DNA of 64,000 nt from Phytopythium helicoides (Eukaryota; Oomycota; Peronosporomycetes; Pythiales; Pythiaceae), in NCBI GenBank assembly GCA_024867545.1, contig JANFNE010000031.1, positions 558,001 through 622,000 on the forward strand, read 5' to 3'. Under the pieces are notes generated by a model, which worked only from the letters and a program-made list of their open reading frames with translations, made no database searches and had not been told where the DNA came from. Within the stretch, counting starts at the first letter, position 1; every line of letters starts with the position of its first letter. Shown here one piece after another: positions 22,658 to 33,251 of this stretch. A program made the translations under genes and the position numbers.

Positions 22658-23974
22658 TCAAACGGACTCAATCTCCACAGCACGCGATGCAGATAGTGCT
22701 GCAGACGAAGATAAACTGAGTTGACATCGGATCGAGGCCAGCATGACTTCGCTCCAAATAAAGATGCTCTTGACCAGCGAATCTTTCATCTCGGATGTTA
22801 GTGGCGTTTTCGGCAGATGGAGCTTGGTGATAGCTGCTCGTCGCATCACCACGACCACGGAACCATCGTCGTTCTTCTTGGCGACAGAGAGGAGGATCCC
22901 GCCTGACCAATCTCGTCGGACGCGAGTGGCCGGCTGAAATGGATAGCGCTCATCCACGTCAACACTGTCGATGGCCAGCACCGCGCACTCTTCGTCCAGC
23001 AGCTTTCCAAAGCTTACGGAATTCCACTCGGTCGTGACACCATTGTCGTCGATCCAGTACATTCGCTTGTTGGCAGCGACTTCATCGACCGTGTCGAAGT
23101 CGTCTTGGATGGCCAGGTACCCCATGCGTTCGGACAAAACAATCTCCTCATGCACGTAAAAGTGGATGGTCGCTTCATAGACTTCGCGTAGTGATCGTGC
23201 ATTTGAGAATTGCACGATTTCGAACTGTGAACACACAATATTCCCGTCGGCATCCTGTGTCACCTCCTGCGATATGTGTGTCTGCAACTCGTCCAGCTCC
23301 ATTGATCGCTCCATGAGATACTGCGATGCCTTGCGCAGCTTCATCGCCCTAATAGATTCCAAGGTTCGACGGCGGGACTGCCAGTCTTTGCCCAAGTGCA
23401 CCGGCGTATAAAGTGGATGAGTTGCCTGCTCATTCTGCACTTACATCACGGACAAACGTGTGAGCCCTCACGAGGCTTCATTAGGGTCCAGAAACTCTCA
23501 CCAGCCGCCTGACCAGCAACGAGTGCGTGGTCGCCATCACCATGTGCTGCTGGTGCACCACCCCTCGCAGCACCGCATTCTGCACAGCTGTCTGCTCAAC
23601 ACTCGCCTGCTCTTCATCAAGTCCTGCTCGCTTCTTGAGCACCGCCAGTCTCGCCTCGAGCTCCGCAATCTCGTCCTGCAGTCCTTCCTTTGCATCCTTT
23701 GTTGCATCCAACCAGCTCTTGTGAGTCTCCACCCTCGCAGCGTCAAAAGCGATGCAAAAGTCGGTCTCACTCGCGTCCGCAGGTAGGATGGTCGCTTCTT
23801 TCGCTTGCGCCTCGGCGCCTCTGGCGAGTTTTCAAGCGAGAGATCGTCGTCCGGCACCTCCAGAAACAGCTGACGCTCCGAGTCGGAGTCGTCCGTGCCG
23901 TCGGCCACCCATTCGGACAGCAGCCGCACGTCCTCGGCCGTCAGCGCGCCTTCCTCCGTCACGTGGGACTCCAT
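22658..23974 (-). CDS. Family copy 13 (subfamily E)
   Basis: Exons 23974-23771, 23696-23502 and 23434-22658, 391 aa. N-tail contains EGALTAEDVRLLSEWVAD, an acidic block (DGTDDSDSER), FLEVPDDDLSLE and the basic block RRKRKKRPSYLRTR. Exon 2 and intron 1 match copy 10 almost base for base. Exon 3 starts NEQATHPLYTPVHLGKDW, with IVLSERMGYLAIQDDFD, MYWIDDNGVTTEWNSVSF and RYPFQPATRVRRDW; the usual WGxxM appears as WSEVM. C-terminal tail rich in Ser/Ala. Confidence 0.89.
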
Positions 23975-24302
23975 TGCTGCTGCGACTTTTTTCGAGTCGG
24001 TCGGTCTCCGCACGCATTCGCGCGGCTGTCGACAAACGCTCTGAGAAGTTGAACTGTTCATGGCGCACCAGCACTTGGCTGGCGAGGACGAGTTGGAGAG
24101 CTGAGCATGACGAAAGATCATGCGGCAAGAACAGCAGACATTCATGGAGGCTTTGAAACCGATTTGACAAAGTCACCGCAACGAGCAGTGGTCTAAGTAC
24201 GGCGCCAAAGTCAAAATCACAAAGTGCATCCATCCAAAAAATCCCTGCAGGGTTACCTGGCGTTCTAACTTCCAAAAAGACCGCTAGCATGGCTAATCCT
24301 CA
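23975..24302. other. Intergenic between copy 13 and the aldo-keto reductase
   Basis: Upstream region of copy 13 and 3' flank of the reductase gene. A GGTCTCC element lies near 24000, similar to the GGTCTCA seen upstream of other copies. No gene seen. Confidence 0.45.
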
Positions 24303-25367
24303 CTACAGATGGCGGCCACGTAGAGTGTAGAGATAGTCAGGCTCCCACAGCTTCGGCGCAAACTTCACCACCGTGTCGATCTCGGCCTTGATCTCGGGAG
24401 TGATCTTGTCGACGAACTCCAATGCCCTGATTGTCTCCTCCAGTTGAGCAGAATTACGAGCACCAAGCATCACTGTCGACACGTTCTCGTTCGAAACGCA
24501 CCACGCAATCGACATCTGAGCCATCGAGCACCCGAGCTTGGCTGCGATCGGCTCCAGCTGACGAGCCATCTCCACCTTCTCGTCAAAATTGGATACGAAA
24601 CCACGAGCTTGAGAGTTAGCCAGGCGAGTGTCGTTTAGCACAGCCCTGCTGTATTTGCCTGTGAGGATGCCATATGACAACGGAGACCAAGTCGTCAATC
24701 CGAGCTTGTTCGTCTTGATCAAATCAGCGTAGTGGAACTCCACTTTCGACCGCTCGAGGATGCTGTACTCTGGCTGCTCCACCACCGGACGGATCAAATG
24801 GAGGCGGTCAGCGATGTCGCACGCTTCCTTGATATCGGCGGGAGACCACTCGCTGGTCCCCCAGTAGAGAGCCCAGCCTTGGTTGATGATGAAGTTCATT
24901 GCTCGGACGGTCTCCTCGATGGGCGTGTACTTTTCTGAACGATGGCAGTAGATGACGTCGACGTACTCCAACTCTAGCTTCTTGAGCGAGCGCTTAATTC
25001 CCTCGACGAGATGCTTGCGGCTTGTGCCCTGGTCATTCGGACCCAGCTTTGTCTGGTCGAAGGTCGTACCAGAGAAAATCTTTGTGGTAATCACGAGGTC
25101 CTCGCGAGCCCAGACACCTTCGGTCACGCCCTTCTTGATGGCTCCACCGAGAAGCACTTCGGCATACCCATCAGCATAGACTTCGGCCGAGTCGAAGAAG
25201 TTAATACCGTGCTCGAAGGCAGTTCTCATGACCTCGTACCATGCGTCGACCGTGTGGTTCGGATCGAAGAACATCCACTGCCCAAGCCCAAGCTTGGACA
25301 CAAGGAGTCCTGAGTTACCCAGGAAGCGGTATGTCATCTTGGGAAAGTCGATGGTGGTGGTCGACAT
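24303..25367 (-). CDS. Aldo-keto reductase, Kv-channel beta-subunit type
   Basis: Single-exon cytosolic NADPH-dependent oxidoreductase of the AKR superfamily, 354 aa. The (beta/alpha)8 barrel family tetrad is visible as Asp59 and Tyr64 (NFFDSAEVY), Lys96 (VITTKIF) and His142 (VIYCHRSE). The opening TYRFLGNSGLLVSKLGLGQW, the WGTSEWSPADIKEA strand and the cofactor-binding VSTVMLGARNSAQLEE segment place it near the voltage-gated potassium channel beta / AKR6-like group, where Asn often replaces His. The start at 25367 (MSTTTIDF) removes about 80 upstream in-frame residues that look non-coding. Unrelated to the surrounding family; substrate cannot be told. Confidence 0.93.
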   Translation of the reverse strand: MSTTTIDFPKMTYRFLGNSGLLVSKLGLGQWMFFDPNHTVDAWYEVMRTAFEHGINFFDSAEVYADGYAEVLLGGAIKKGVTEGVWAREDLVITTKIFSGTTFDQTKLGPNDQGTSRKHLVEGIKRSLKKLELEYVDVIYCHRSEKYTPIEETVRAMNFIINQGWALYWGTSEWSPADIKEACDIADRLHLIRPVVEQPEYSILERSKVEFHYADLIKTNKLGLTTWSPLSYGILTGKYSRAVLNDTRLANSQARGFVSNFDEKVEMARQLEPIAAKLGCSMAQMSIAWCVSNENVSTVMLGARNSAQLEETIRALEFVDKITPEIKAEIDTVVKFAPKLWEPDYLYTLRGRHL

Positions 25368-26119
25368 AGCAGGCGCGGAGGTCAGTTGCTTGATTGTTTG
25401 ATTCTTCTTGAGGTCGAGAAAGTTAAGAAATGAAAGCTCGCAGCAAGACGGCTTCGCGACAACCTTAGTGTTGACGCGGTCTCTCATGCTTACGGTCACG
25501 TTTTGATGGTGACCTCGTCTACAAGAGTGAACTTGTTGACGCGGCGTCTCGTGCTTACGGGCACGCTTTGATAACGAACTCGCCTGATTGAGTGAGCACA
25601 GTAGTCTGCGATGCACAGTTAATCGAAATAATGAACCTTTGTGTCTTCTATGTCGTTTTCAATCTCGAGAGTGGTGCTATTTGAATGGGGGAGCCGTAGC
25701 AACTTCGTGATCTCCGCATCAATCACGTTCATTTGCAAATTGACCGCCTGCTGAAACATTGTATCGCATTTTGGTGATGGCATTCCTTCGTTGTGCGACG
25801 AAATGCAGCTAGATTTCTCCTTCACACAATGTCTGAATGAAGAGCAGCTTGGACTCGACAAGTCCGATGATATAGAGTTCTCGCTTATAATAGTGAGATA
25901 TCTGGCTTGATGATTCTAGCATGACGAGGTCTTGTATCTCGCTAGATTCATCGCGACACGTTCTCTAGAGAATATACACTGGATTTGTCTGGAGAGGAGG
26001 CTTTAGTAAAGCCGCTTTACTCATTGACGTTGCTTGAAAAATCGTCCAACACACACGATAATTGTTTTTCTTGCACGCAGGACACAAATACTAATCTACA
26101 GCGTCGTCCCAACGCATAA
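25368..26119. other. Intergenic, no gene recognised
   Basis: Contains the upstream region of the aldo-keto reductase and an 80-codon minus-strand open frame (25861-25619) without recognisable domains. A direct repeat is visible in 25450-25570 (acgcggtctctcatgcttac / acgcggcgtctcgtgcttac). Confidence 0.45.
25450..25575. repeat. Short imperfect direct repeat upstream of the reductase
   Basis: Two about 35-bp units sharing TTGACGCGG, TCTC, TGCTTACGG and CACG..TTTTGAT/CTTTGAT, roughly 75 bp apart, upstream of the aldo-keto reductase start. Function unknown. Confidence 0.55.
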
Positions 26120-27902
26120 TTACAACGGCATCGTCATGGTCGAGTTGGTGCGCAGACTCTCGACGAGGGTGCGGTGCATTGTCTCGCCCCATCGGTCCAT
26201 GTTGTCGCGCAAATCTTCCCACGCAGCGCGTGCGATCGGAAATGTCGGGTATCGAAGCTTCGAATACACCCAACGCGTCAGCACGACCACACCCTCTTGC
26301 GGCTGGCTATTCGGATTCACAGGGAAGTTCTTGCCGAAAGCTTCGACTTTGCGCGTGAACGAAGTCAGCTCGAGAATCGCACTCACATCGCGCCGAATGC
26401 GCTCGCGCGGTCGGTACTGGTGACGCTCGTCCTCATCAATGAAATCCGCCACAATCAGTCCGTGGCCTCGAGAGTGACCCGGGTCGTCGTCGGGCTCATA
26501 AAACTCGGAGAACAGTACTGTGTTGGACTCGAGCGGCAGACCGCTGTTTGTCGTGGATACGAGACAATTCTGCGTGATACCAACACCGCCGCTGTCGTCG
26601 TCTTCGCGAATCGTAATGTGGCCCAACTTTTCTGAAATGGAGATCTCAATGTTGCAAAAGTACTCGACGAGAAGGTCGAAGACCTGTCGAACGTTGCTCA
26701 CACCCTCAAACTGGATGGTCGTGAAGCGAGTAGAGCAAAAGTCGCCGTTCGGAAGCTCGTATCGGTGATCCTCGCACATGGGTTTACATGGGTCGATATT
26801 TGGTCTCCGTCGCGCTAGAAACTGCTTGGCAGCATGGAGCTTTTTCACCTTGTGCTCCATCAGGCGGTGTCGCCGTTCCGGCTCGTGTTTTGTGAGGCGG
26901 ATCAAGCTCTGAAGTGGGCTCCCTGCACGGATATTCTGTTGGAACAGACCAAACGGCCAGTCAGTGCGATGCATAACACCAGAAATTTCAGCCATTATCA
27001 GCGACGAACATACACAGAGCGTGTACTCGGACATGATGGCTTGGATTTTGGCAAACTCCCGCTGCTGCTGCTGCACGGCATCGCGCAGCACGCGCGTCGC
27101 CAGCACCTTGTCCTGCTCGCTCTGCTCCGACAGTCTCGCGGGCCCCAGCGCGCGCGCCTTGAGCTCCGAGATGTGCGTCTCTAGCTGGTCGATCTCCTTT
27201 AGCAGGTGCTCTTTCTCCTCCTGTGTCAAAGACGCGCGAGGAGTCAGCGTCCAGACCCACCGCAGTGCTATGCAATCGCCGTCGCCAAGCCGACCCCGCG
27301 ATCGCTTGATGGATGCAGCGCTCCCCCACCTTGCGGACCGTGTGCGTGGCCTTGCGGAACCTGCGCTTGGGCTTCCTGTCCTGCTCGCCGTCGTCCCTCC
27401 CGCCGCTCTTGGGCGAGTGGCTCATGCCCGCGTTCCTGCCCTGCGCAGCCGCTGCCATGTCCTCCACGTCCCTCTCTGCCGCCACCGGCGTCAGGTACGC
27501 GTCCTCATTAGCCACGCCCTCGCTCTCCTCGCTCTGCTGGCGCAGCAGCGAGCGCGGGCCCCCCGGCGTCATGGAGAGCGCGGCCTTGGCCGCATTTCCC
27601 CGCTCCCTGTCGTCGCTGGGCAGCTGGCGCTTCTTCCCGCTCGCCTGGCGCGCAGCTGGGGGCGTCGGCGGGTCGCTGGGGCTCGCAGACGCCGGCGAGA
27701 GCGCCGCCGCGGGGCTGGAAGCGGCCGCGAACGCCGCCGAACTCGCGCGCGCACTCGGCGACTTTGCCGAAGCCTCAGGCGGCCCCAGAGCGCCGGAGGA
27801 GGCTGAAAATGGAGCTGGGGGTGCGCCCGAGACCCGCCGACAGCCCAGCAGCAGCGACGTGTAGAACTGGTCGCCCCGGATGGCGTCGCGGTCGCCGCCC
27901 AT
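26120..27902 (-). CDS. Family copy 14 (subfamily F), long N-tail
   Basis: Exons 27902-27330, 27220-27014 and 26935-26120, about 531 aa, the longest member. The N-tail (about 190 residues) is Ala/Ser/Pro low complexity and ends RKPKRRFRKATHTVRK. Exon 2: EEKEHLLKEIDQLETHISEL to QAIMSEYTLC. Exon 3 begins NIRAGSPLQSLIRLTKHE and contains IEISISEKLGHITIREDDD, the SNTVLFSEF strand, DERHQYRPRERIRRD (HQY instead of YPY) and MDRWGETMHRTL. Intron 2 is 78 nt, stop-free and in frame, so a retained-intron isoform would add 26 residues between helix and C-domain. Confidence 0.87.
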
Positions 27903-28153
27903 GGTGGCCTCGAGGTGGCGATCGGAATGGCTAATGCTGGACAGGCGGCCTGGCGAGGGAGTCTCCCACCCAAAAACCCACAAAGGTGGGGAAAAACACA
28001 CATATGAACGCTTGTATTCAAAAGTGGGTTTTTTATTTCCGCGTGTGAGACGGGACACCGTCGCGTATACTGTTTACGCATGTGCTATAGGGCCGAGTGC
28101 TCACTTCAACTGGGTCAAGTCGCGACAACCACTCGTTGTAAACTCCACCAACA

Positions 28154-29381
28154 CTATGCTGCTGTGCGGCCTGTGGCTGGGCCTGCTGCCTGCTCGTCAT
28201 TGCTGCGGTACACGATTCGCCTCATGGCGTCCAGCATGAGCTCTCCCCACCGAGCGGTGGCATCTCGAACGCGTCGCAGCGTCTGCTTGTCGACACCGCA
28301 CTCGGCTCGCCGAACTCGCAGGAACACTGCTCGCCGCAGCACCACCACGGGAATCTGCTCGTCCTCATCCTCCTGCTCGGGGTCTTTGACGCCAGTTGTG
28401 AGCACGATGCCGACCGACACATCCTTGCGCACGCGCTGCTGCGAGTTGTACGGGTTGAGCTCGTCCTGGTCGACAAAGTCGATGGCTACGACACCGCACA
28501 TGTTGTCCTCGTCGTCGCGGAAGAGCTGCGAGAAGGACACCTCGTTGAACTCGAGCGTTACGCCGTCCTGGTCGTCCGAGATGAGCCGATAGTTGGCGAT
28601 CGCCGTGTACGGGTCCTGACCGCAGTCGTAGTCCTCGCGCACTGTGATGTGGCCCAGTGACTCGGAGATGATGATCTCCAGGTTGTCACGTACGAACCGC
28701 AGCGCGTCGTACACCTGCTCGATCGACGACACCCCCGGGAACTGTACTACCTCGAAGCGAGAGCAGCAAAAGTCGCCGTGTGCGCTCTCGAACCGCTCGT
28801 CGCTCGAATGCTGCCTGAGCGGATCCAAGTTCTCGCTGCGAGCCATACAGTAGCGGTACGCCATCGCGAGTTTCTGCTGCTTGATGGACTGTAGCACCTG
28901 CTCGCGTTCTCTCCGCTCCCTCCCCAGCGCGATGTACGAGCTTAGCGGGTTCGCGTCACCCTGGAATAGCCAACAACATTTGTCGAGTAAGTGCTTGAAC
29001 GCTTATCATTCCACCTCAACTCGCACGCACCAGCCAGTTGGGTACCATGGACTGCACGGCTGCGATGGAGAGTCGATGGTCTTGAATGGTCTCCAGCAGC
29101 TCCGCGTTGGTCTTTTCGACCGCCTCAATCTCTTTCCTCGCGCCGTAGCGATCGAACACGCCCCTCGCATCGTTCATCGCCCTCAAACTCGCCACCTCGG
29201 CTTCCAGCACACGGATCTTCTCGTGCAGTTCATCTTGCTGCTCCTGAGCGGCCCAGGGCCAGCAAAAAAGTGAGCGCGACGCCAACCTCGTCGTGTTTCA
29301 TCGCGAATTCGAGAATTCCGACACCTTGTTGCGCTGGTGCGTCGACTTCTTGCGCTTCTTGCCGACCGCCACGGTCTCCAT
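28154..29381 (-). CDS. Family copy 15 (subfamily C)
   Basis: Exons 29381-29325, 29243-29031 and 28960-28154, about 358 aa. Exon 1 is 19 residues and nearly all basic (GKKRKKSTHQRNK). Exon 2, 71 residues, reads EQQDELHEKIRVLEAEVASL and ends VQSMVPNWL. Exon 3 starts GDANPLSSYIALGRE; the landmarks are LEIIISESLGHITVREDYD, NYRLISDDQDGVTLEFNEV, ELNPYNSQQRVRKD (NPY for YPY) and TARWGELMLDAMRRIVY. The basic block lacks the Tyr of other members (STHQRNK), and the gene sits alone between subfamilies F and B. Confidence 0.83.
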
Positions 29382-29936
29382 CCGTGCCGAGCAGCCCCTG
29401 CGCTTCGCCCACGTCGTCGCGCTCGTCGTCGCGCTCGCCGCCGATGGCTTCATGCGACTCGACTACGACTCGTGTAGTCTACGAGCGGTGGCAGGAATGC
29501 AAAAATGCGATGTGCATCATTTTGAATCACCCAACCTAAAGTACCACTATAGAAACCAGAGCTGTGAGCTTTGAGAGCGAGAATCCGTTGACGGCAAGTT
29601 CAAGCGCAATTCACGCTCGTTTGTCATCGAGATCTGATCGCTGCGAGGTGAGTGAATCTACTCCTCAACACTCAATGCCATACAAGTTGCTAACCACGCA
29701 AAGCACCCTACATTCACCTCGTCACATGCTCCAAGTTGTTGGGAGGAGTGCTCAATTTTAGAACGGGTCAACATTCAACGGGGTAGCGGTTGCAAGAAAT
29801 AGGTGGATAATTTATCGTCGTAATGCGATGCTGCCTCCCTACATCTTTGCTGTCCGAAGTTTGACTTCTCACCTCAGATCTACGAGCGAGCCGCAATCGA
29901 GTGACAACAGGGTGCTACAGAAGGCGCAACACCAGC
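29382..29936. other. Intergenic between copies 15 and 16
   Basis: Upstream region of copy 15 and 3' flank of copy 16. Short open frames only; nothing recognised. Confidence 0.5.
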
Positions 29937-31079
29937 TCAGGAACTGCATCCAAAAGTGCGCGGAGCGCCGTAGAGAATTTGCCTCATCGATGTCAGCACC
30001 ACATCTCCCCAGCGGATGATTCCGTCTTCGAAGTCTTTCTTCGCCTGGATCGGCAACTCGAACTGTGGTTGCGGGTATCGCACAAGCCCAGCGCGTTGCA
30101 ATACCACAACGACCTCTTCCTCACCACCTTCAGTTCCATCTCGCTGGTATCGATGCTCAGATAGCATGACCCCAATCACCACATCCTTCCGAGCGCGCTC
30201 CAGAGGCTTGTAAGGGTACAAGTCGTCCTCATCGACAGAAAGGACCGACCCGATAGCGAACGGTGTCGGAACTTCATCCGAAAAGCACTGACCAATCGAC
30301 ACAACGTTCGTCTCAACGGCGACACCGCTCTTGTCCGTCGAGATGAGACGGTGATTGGAGATCTTGACGTCACTATCCGTACTTTCATCGTAGTCATCGC
30401 GCACGGTGATGTCACCCAGCGTCTCAGAGATGCTGATCTCCATGTTGAACAAAAAGAACACGAGAGCATCGAAGACCTGCTGGATGGATTGCACGCCTGG
30501 GAATTGCGCCACTTCGTACCGCATGCAGCACCAAGTACCATCTGCGTCCTGGAACCTGTCCTCCGAAAAGTGCGGCTTGCTCAGGTCTAGATGCTGACCT
30601 CTCGAACAAATGTAATCTCGCACTCGAGTGAACTGCTCGTCCTTCAAACCCATGATGATCTCTCGACGACGCTCTCGATCCTTCGGCAGGTGCACATGAG
30701 CGTACATGGGGTTCCCAAACTGGTTCTCCTGGTTTGTTTAATTGTCAGTGACAATTTGTCCCAACACAAAACCATCAGACGTCTCGTATCGGACATGTGC
30801 GCTGCCAGCACCGCACTCAACACCACTCACCACACACTGCAGCATCAGCGACTGTGTGCTCGCGAGCGCGAGCTGCTGACCCACGATCGCCCACTTGAGC
30901 CTCTCGTTCCGCTGCTCGGCGCTGTGCAGCGCCGTCTCCTCTCCCTGCTGCGTCTCCAGACGCTCGCGGAGCACCGCCAGCTGTACCTCGAGCGCCTCCA
31001 CTTGTGCCTGCAGTGCCTGCGTCTCCTGCTTGCGCTTCTTGTACGACGCCACGCGCTTGGAAGACGCCGCCGCCGCCAT
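29937..31079 (-). CDS. Family copy 16 (subfamily B)
   Basis: Exons 31079-30831 and 30728-29937, 346 aa. Starts with an Ala run and SSKRVASYKKRKQETQALQ, no intron 1. Exon 2 starts ENQFGNPMYAHVHLPKDRE and shows MEISISETLGDITVRDDYD, NHRLISTDKSGVAVETNVV, DDLYPYKPLERARKD and IIRWGDVVLTSMRQILYG. The 5' exon, the intron and the first part of exon 2 are nearly base-identical to copy 17, while the 3' part diverges. GGTCTCA lies at 31119-31125, 40 bp upstream of the ATG. Confidence 0.92.
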
Positions 31080-31931
31080 GGTTGTTTGACTTGTGCCCGG
31101 CAATAATGGGATGGGTCTGGTCTCACTTTTCAGCAAATCAAAAGTGTCCGTGATGCGGTTGTGTCTTCAACGTCACAAGGCGACGGTGTTGACAAATACA
31201 AAAGCTGAAGGAGTCTTGGATGAAGAAAATGGGCCAGGGATAAGTGAATGCCTGCCTCAATGCCAGGGTTTTCATCGAAAAGCGAGAGCTAGAGGGAGTC
31301 GTGGATGCCAGCTTGCTACCGAGAGTTGGAGGTGGGAATCGTCTATGTAGAGTTTTGGTTGGTATCCACCCACGAATCTACGAATCCACGAATCGATGGG
31401 GATTTTATTGTCGTAATGCGCCGCAGTGCACCATTGTTTACACTGCCTGCATATCGATGAGTCAGCGAGGTGTCTAACGGAATTAGCTAGTGAGTTGAAA
31501 CCTGCAGCGTTTGGCGGGAAAAGGCTGAGCGAGAGATTGTCTTTCCCGGACCAGTCGACATTGCAATGCAGATATTGGCGTCTTGAAGGCAACGCCTTTA
31601 CTAACTGTGATTTTCATCCACTTTCACGCGCCACCATATCGCTCACTTCAAAGCGTCATCGGTTGCCCAGCTGTCTGTCCGACAGACGGTGGTTTAGCAT
31701 TCGAGAACTGTCGCGTGGTTCGATCAAACCTCTGAATCTCGATGAAGTAGGCGCAAAAATCTGACTGCGAAGCAATCACTGTAGTGGACAGCATGATCTT
31801 CACGGAAGAAAGGGTCACCATTAGATTGTTACAGCACGCTTGTCTTTGTCCTAAACTTCACGCCATTTTCGTCCCTTGCGCGACGAGTTCATCGTCACAA
31901 ACATAGATACTTCGAAAGGCCCACCACAAGT
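31080..31931. other. Intergenic between copies 16 and 17
   Basis: Upstream region of copy 16, then unrecognised sequence. The similarity between copies 16 and 17 does not extend far into this spacer except for the GGGTCYGGTCTCA element near the start. Confidence 0.5.
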
Positions 31932-33086
31932 TCAGGAAATTCCCCCGAAGGTACTTAAACCACCGTAGATAAACTGCCGCATTGTTGGTAGCATCACGTC
32001 TCCCCACCGGATGATCCCGTCTTCGAGGTCTTTCTTTGCCGGGGCAGGCAACTCGAACTGTGGTTGTGGATACCGAACAATGCCGGCGCGTTGCAATACC
32101 ACAACGACCTCTTCCTCGCCGCCTTCAGAAGTTAATGACGTCACTGGTCGCTTGCGACGATGTTCAGTCAATAAAATCCCTGCCACCAGGTCCTTCCGAA
32201 TGCGTTCAAGAGGCTTGTACGGATACAAGTCGTCCTCATCGACAGAAATGATCGACCCCATACCATACGGCATACTGCCATCGCCATTAAAGCACTGCCC
32301 GAGTGAGACCGTGTTCATTTCCACGACTAAGCCACTTTTGTCCGTCGAAATGAGACGATGATTTGTGATCTTGACGTCACTATCCGTACTTTCATCGTAG
32401 TCATCGCGCACGGTGATGTCGCCCAGCGTCTCGGAGATGCTGATCTCCATGTTGAACAAAAAGAATATCATCGCATTGAACACTTCTTGAATCGATTTCA
32501 CACCAGGGAATTGCGCCACTTCGTACCGCATGCAGCACCAAGTACCATCTGCGTCCTGGAACCTGTCCTCCGAAAAGTGCGGCTTGCTCAGGTCCAGATG
32601 CTGACCTCTCGAACAAATGTAATCTCGCACTCGAGTGAACTGCTCGTCCTTCAAACCCATGATGATCTCTCGACGACGCTCTCGATCCTTCGGCAGGTGC
32701 ACATGAGCGTACATGGGGTTCCCAAACTGGTTCTCCTGGTTTGTTTAATTGTCAGTGACAATTTGTCCCAACACAAAACCATCAGACGTCTCGTATCGGA
32801 CATGTGCGCTGCCAGCACCGCAATTGACGCCACTCACCACACACTGTAGCATCAGCGACTGCGTGCTCGCGAGCGCGAGCTGCTGGCCCACGATCGCCCA
32901 CTTGAGCCTCTCGTTCCGCTGCTCGGCGCTGTGCAGCGCCGTCTCCTCTCCCTGCTGCGTCTCCAGACGCTCGCGGAGCACCGCCAGCTGTACCTCGAGC
33001 GCCTCCACTTGTGCCTGCAGTGCCTGCGTCTCCTGCTTGCGCTTCTTGTACGACGCCACGCGCTTGGAAGACGCCGCCGCCGCCAT
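31932..33086 (-). CDS. Family copy 17 (subfamily B)
   Basis: Exons 33086-32838 and 32735-31932, 350 aa. Same architecture as copy 16; the first 83 codons, the 102-nt intron and about 70 codons of exon 2 are nearly unchanged between the two. Downstream they part: FNAMIFFLFNMEISIS here versus FDALVFFLFNMEISIS, and an extra TSLTSEGGEEE segment before the VVVVLQRAG strand. Landmark v is DDLYPYKPLERIRKD and the last helix is IIRWGDVMLPTMRQFIYG. GGTCTCA at 33136-33142, 50 bp upstream. Confidence 0.92.
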
Positions 33087-33251
33087 GGTCACTTGCTTCT
33101 TGAGCTTGTCTTGAGTCTCGTTTGAAAATGGGTCCGGTCTCAGCTGAATTTGCGAGAGAAACGCACAAAAATGTGTATTTGTGTGAAGTCTCCACTTTCT
33201 ACGAATCAAAACGAATGACGCAGCACTTATCCACCAATGAGATGCTTCTCT

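Noticed and set aside
25619..25861. 80-codon minus-strand frame upstream of the aldo-keto reductase
   Set aside because: No recognisable motif and no family relation; could be chance in an AT-rich spacer.
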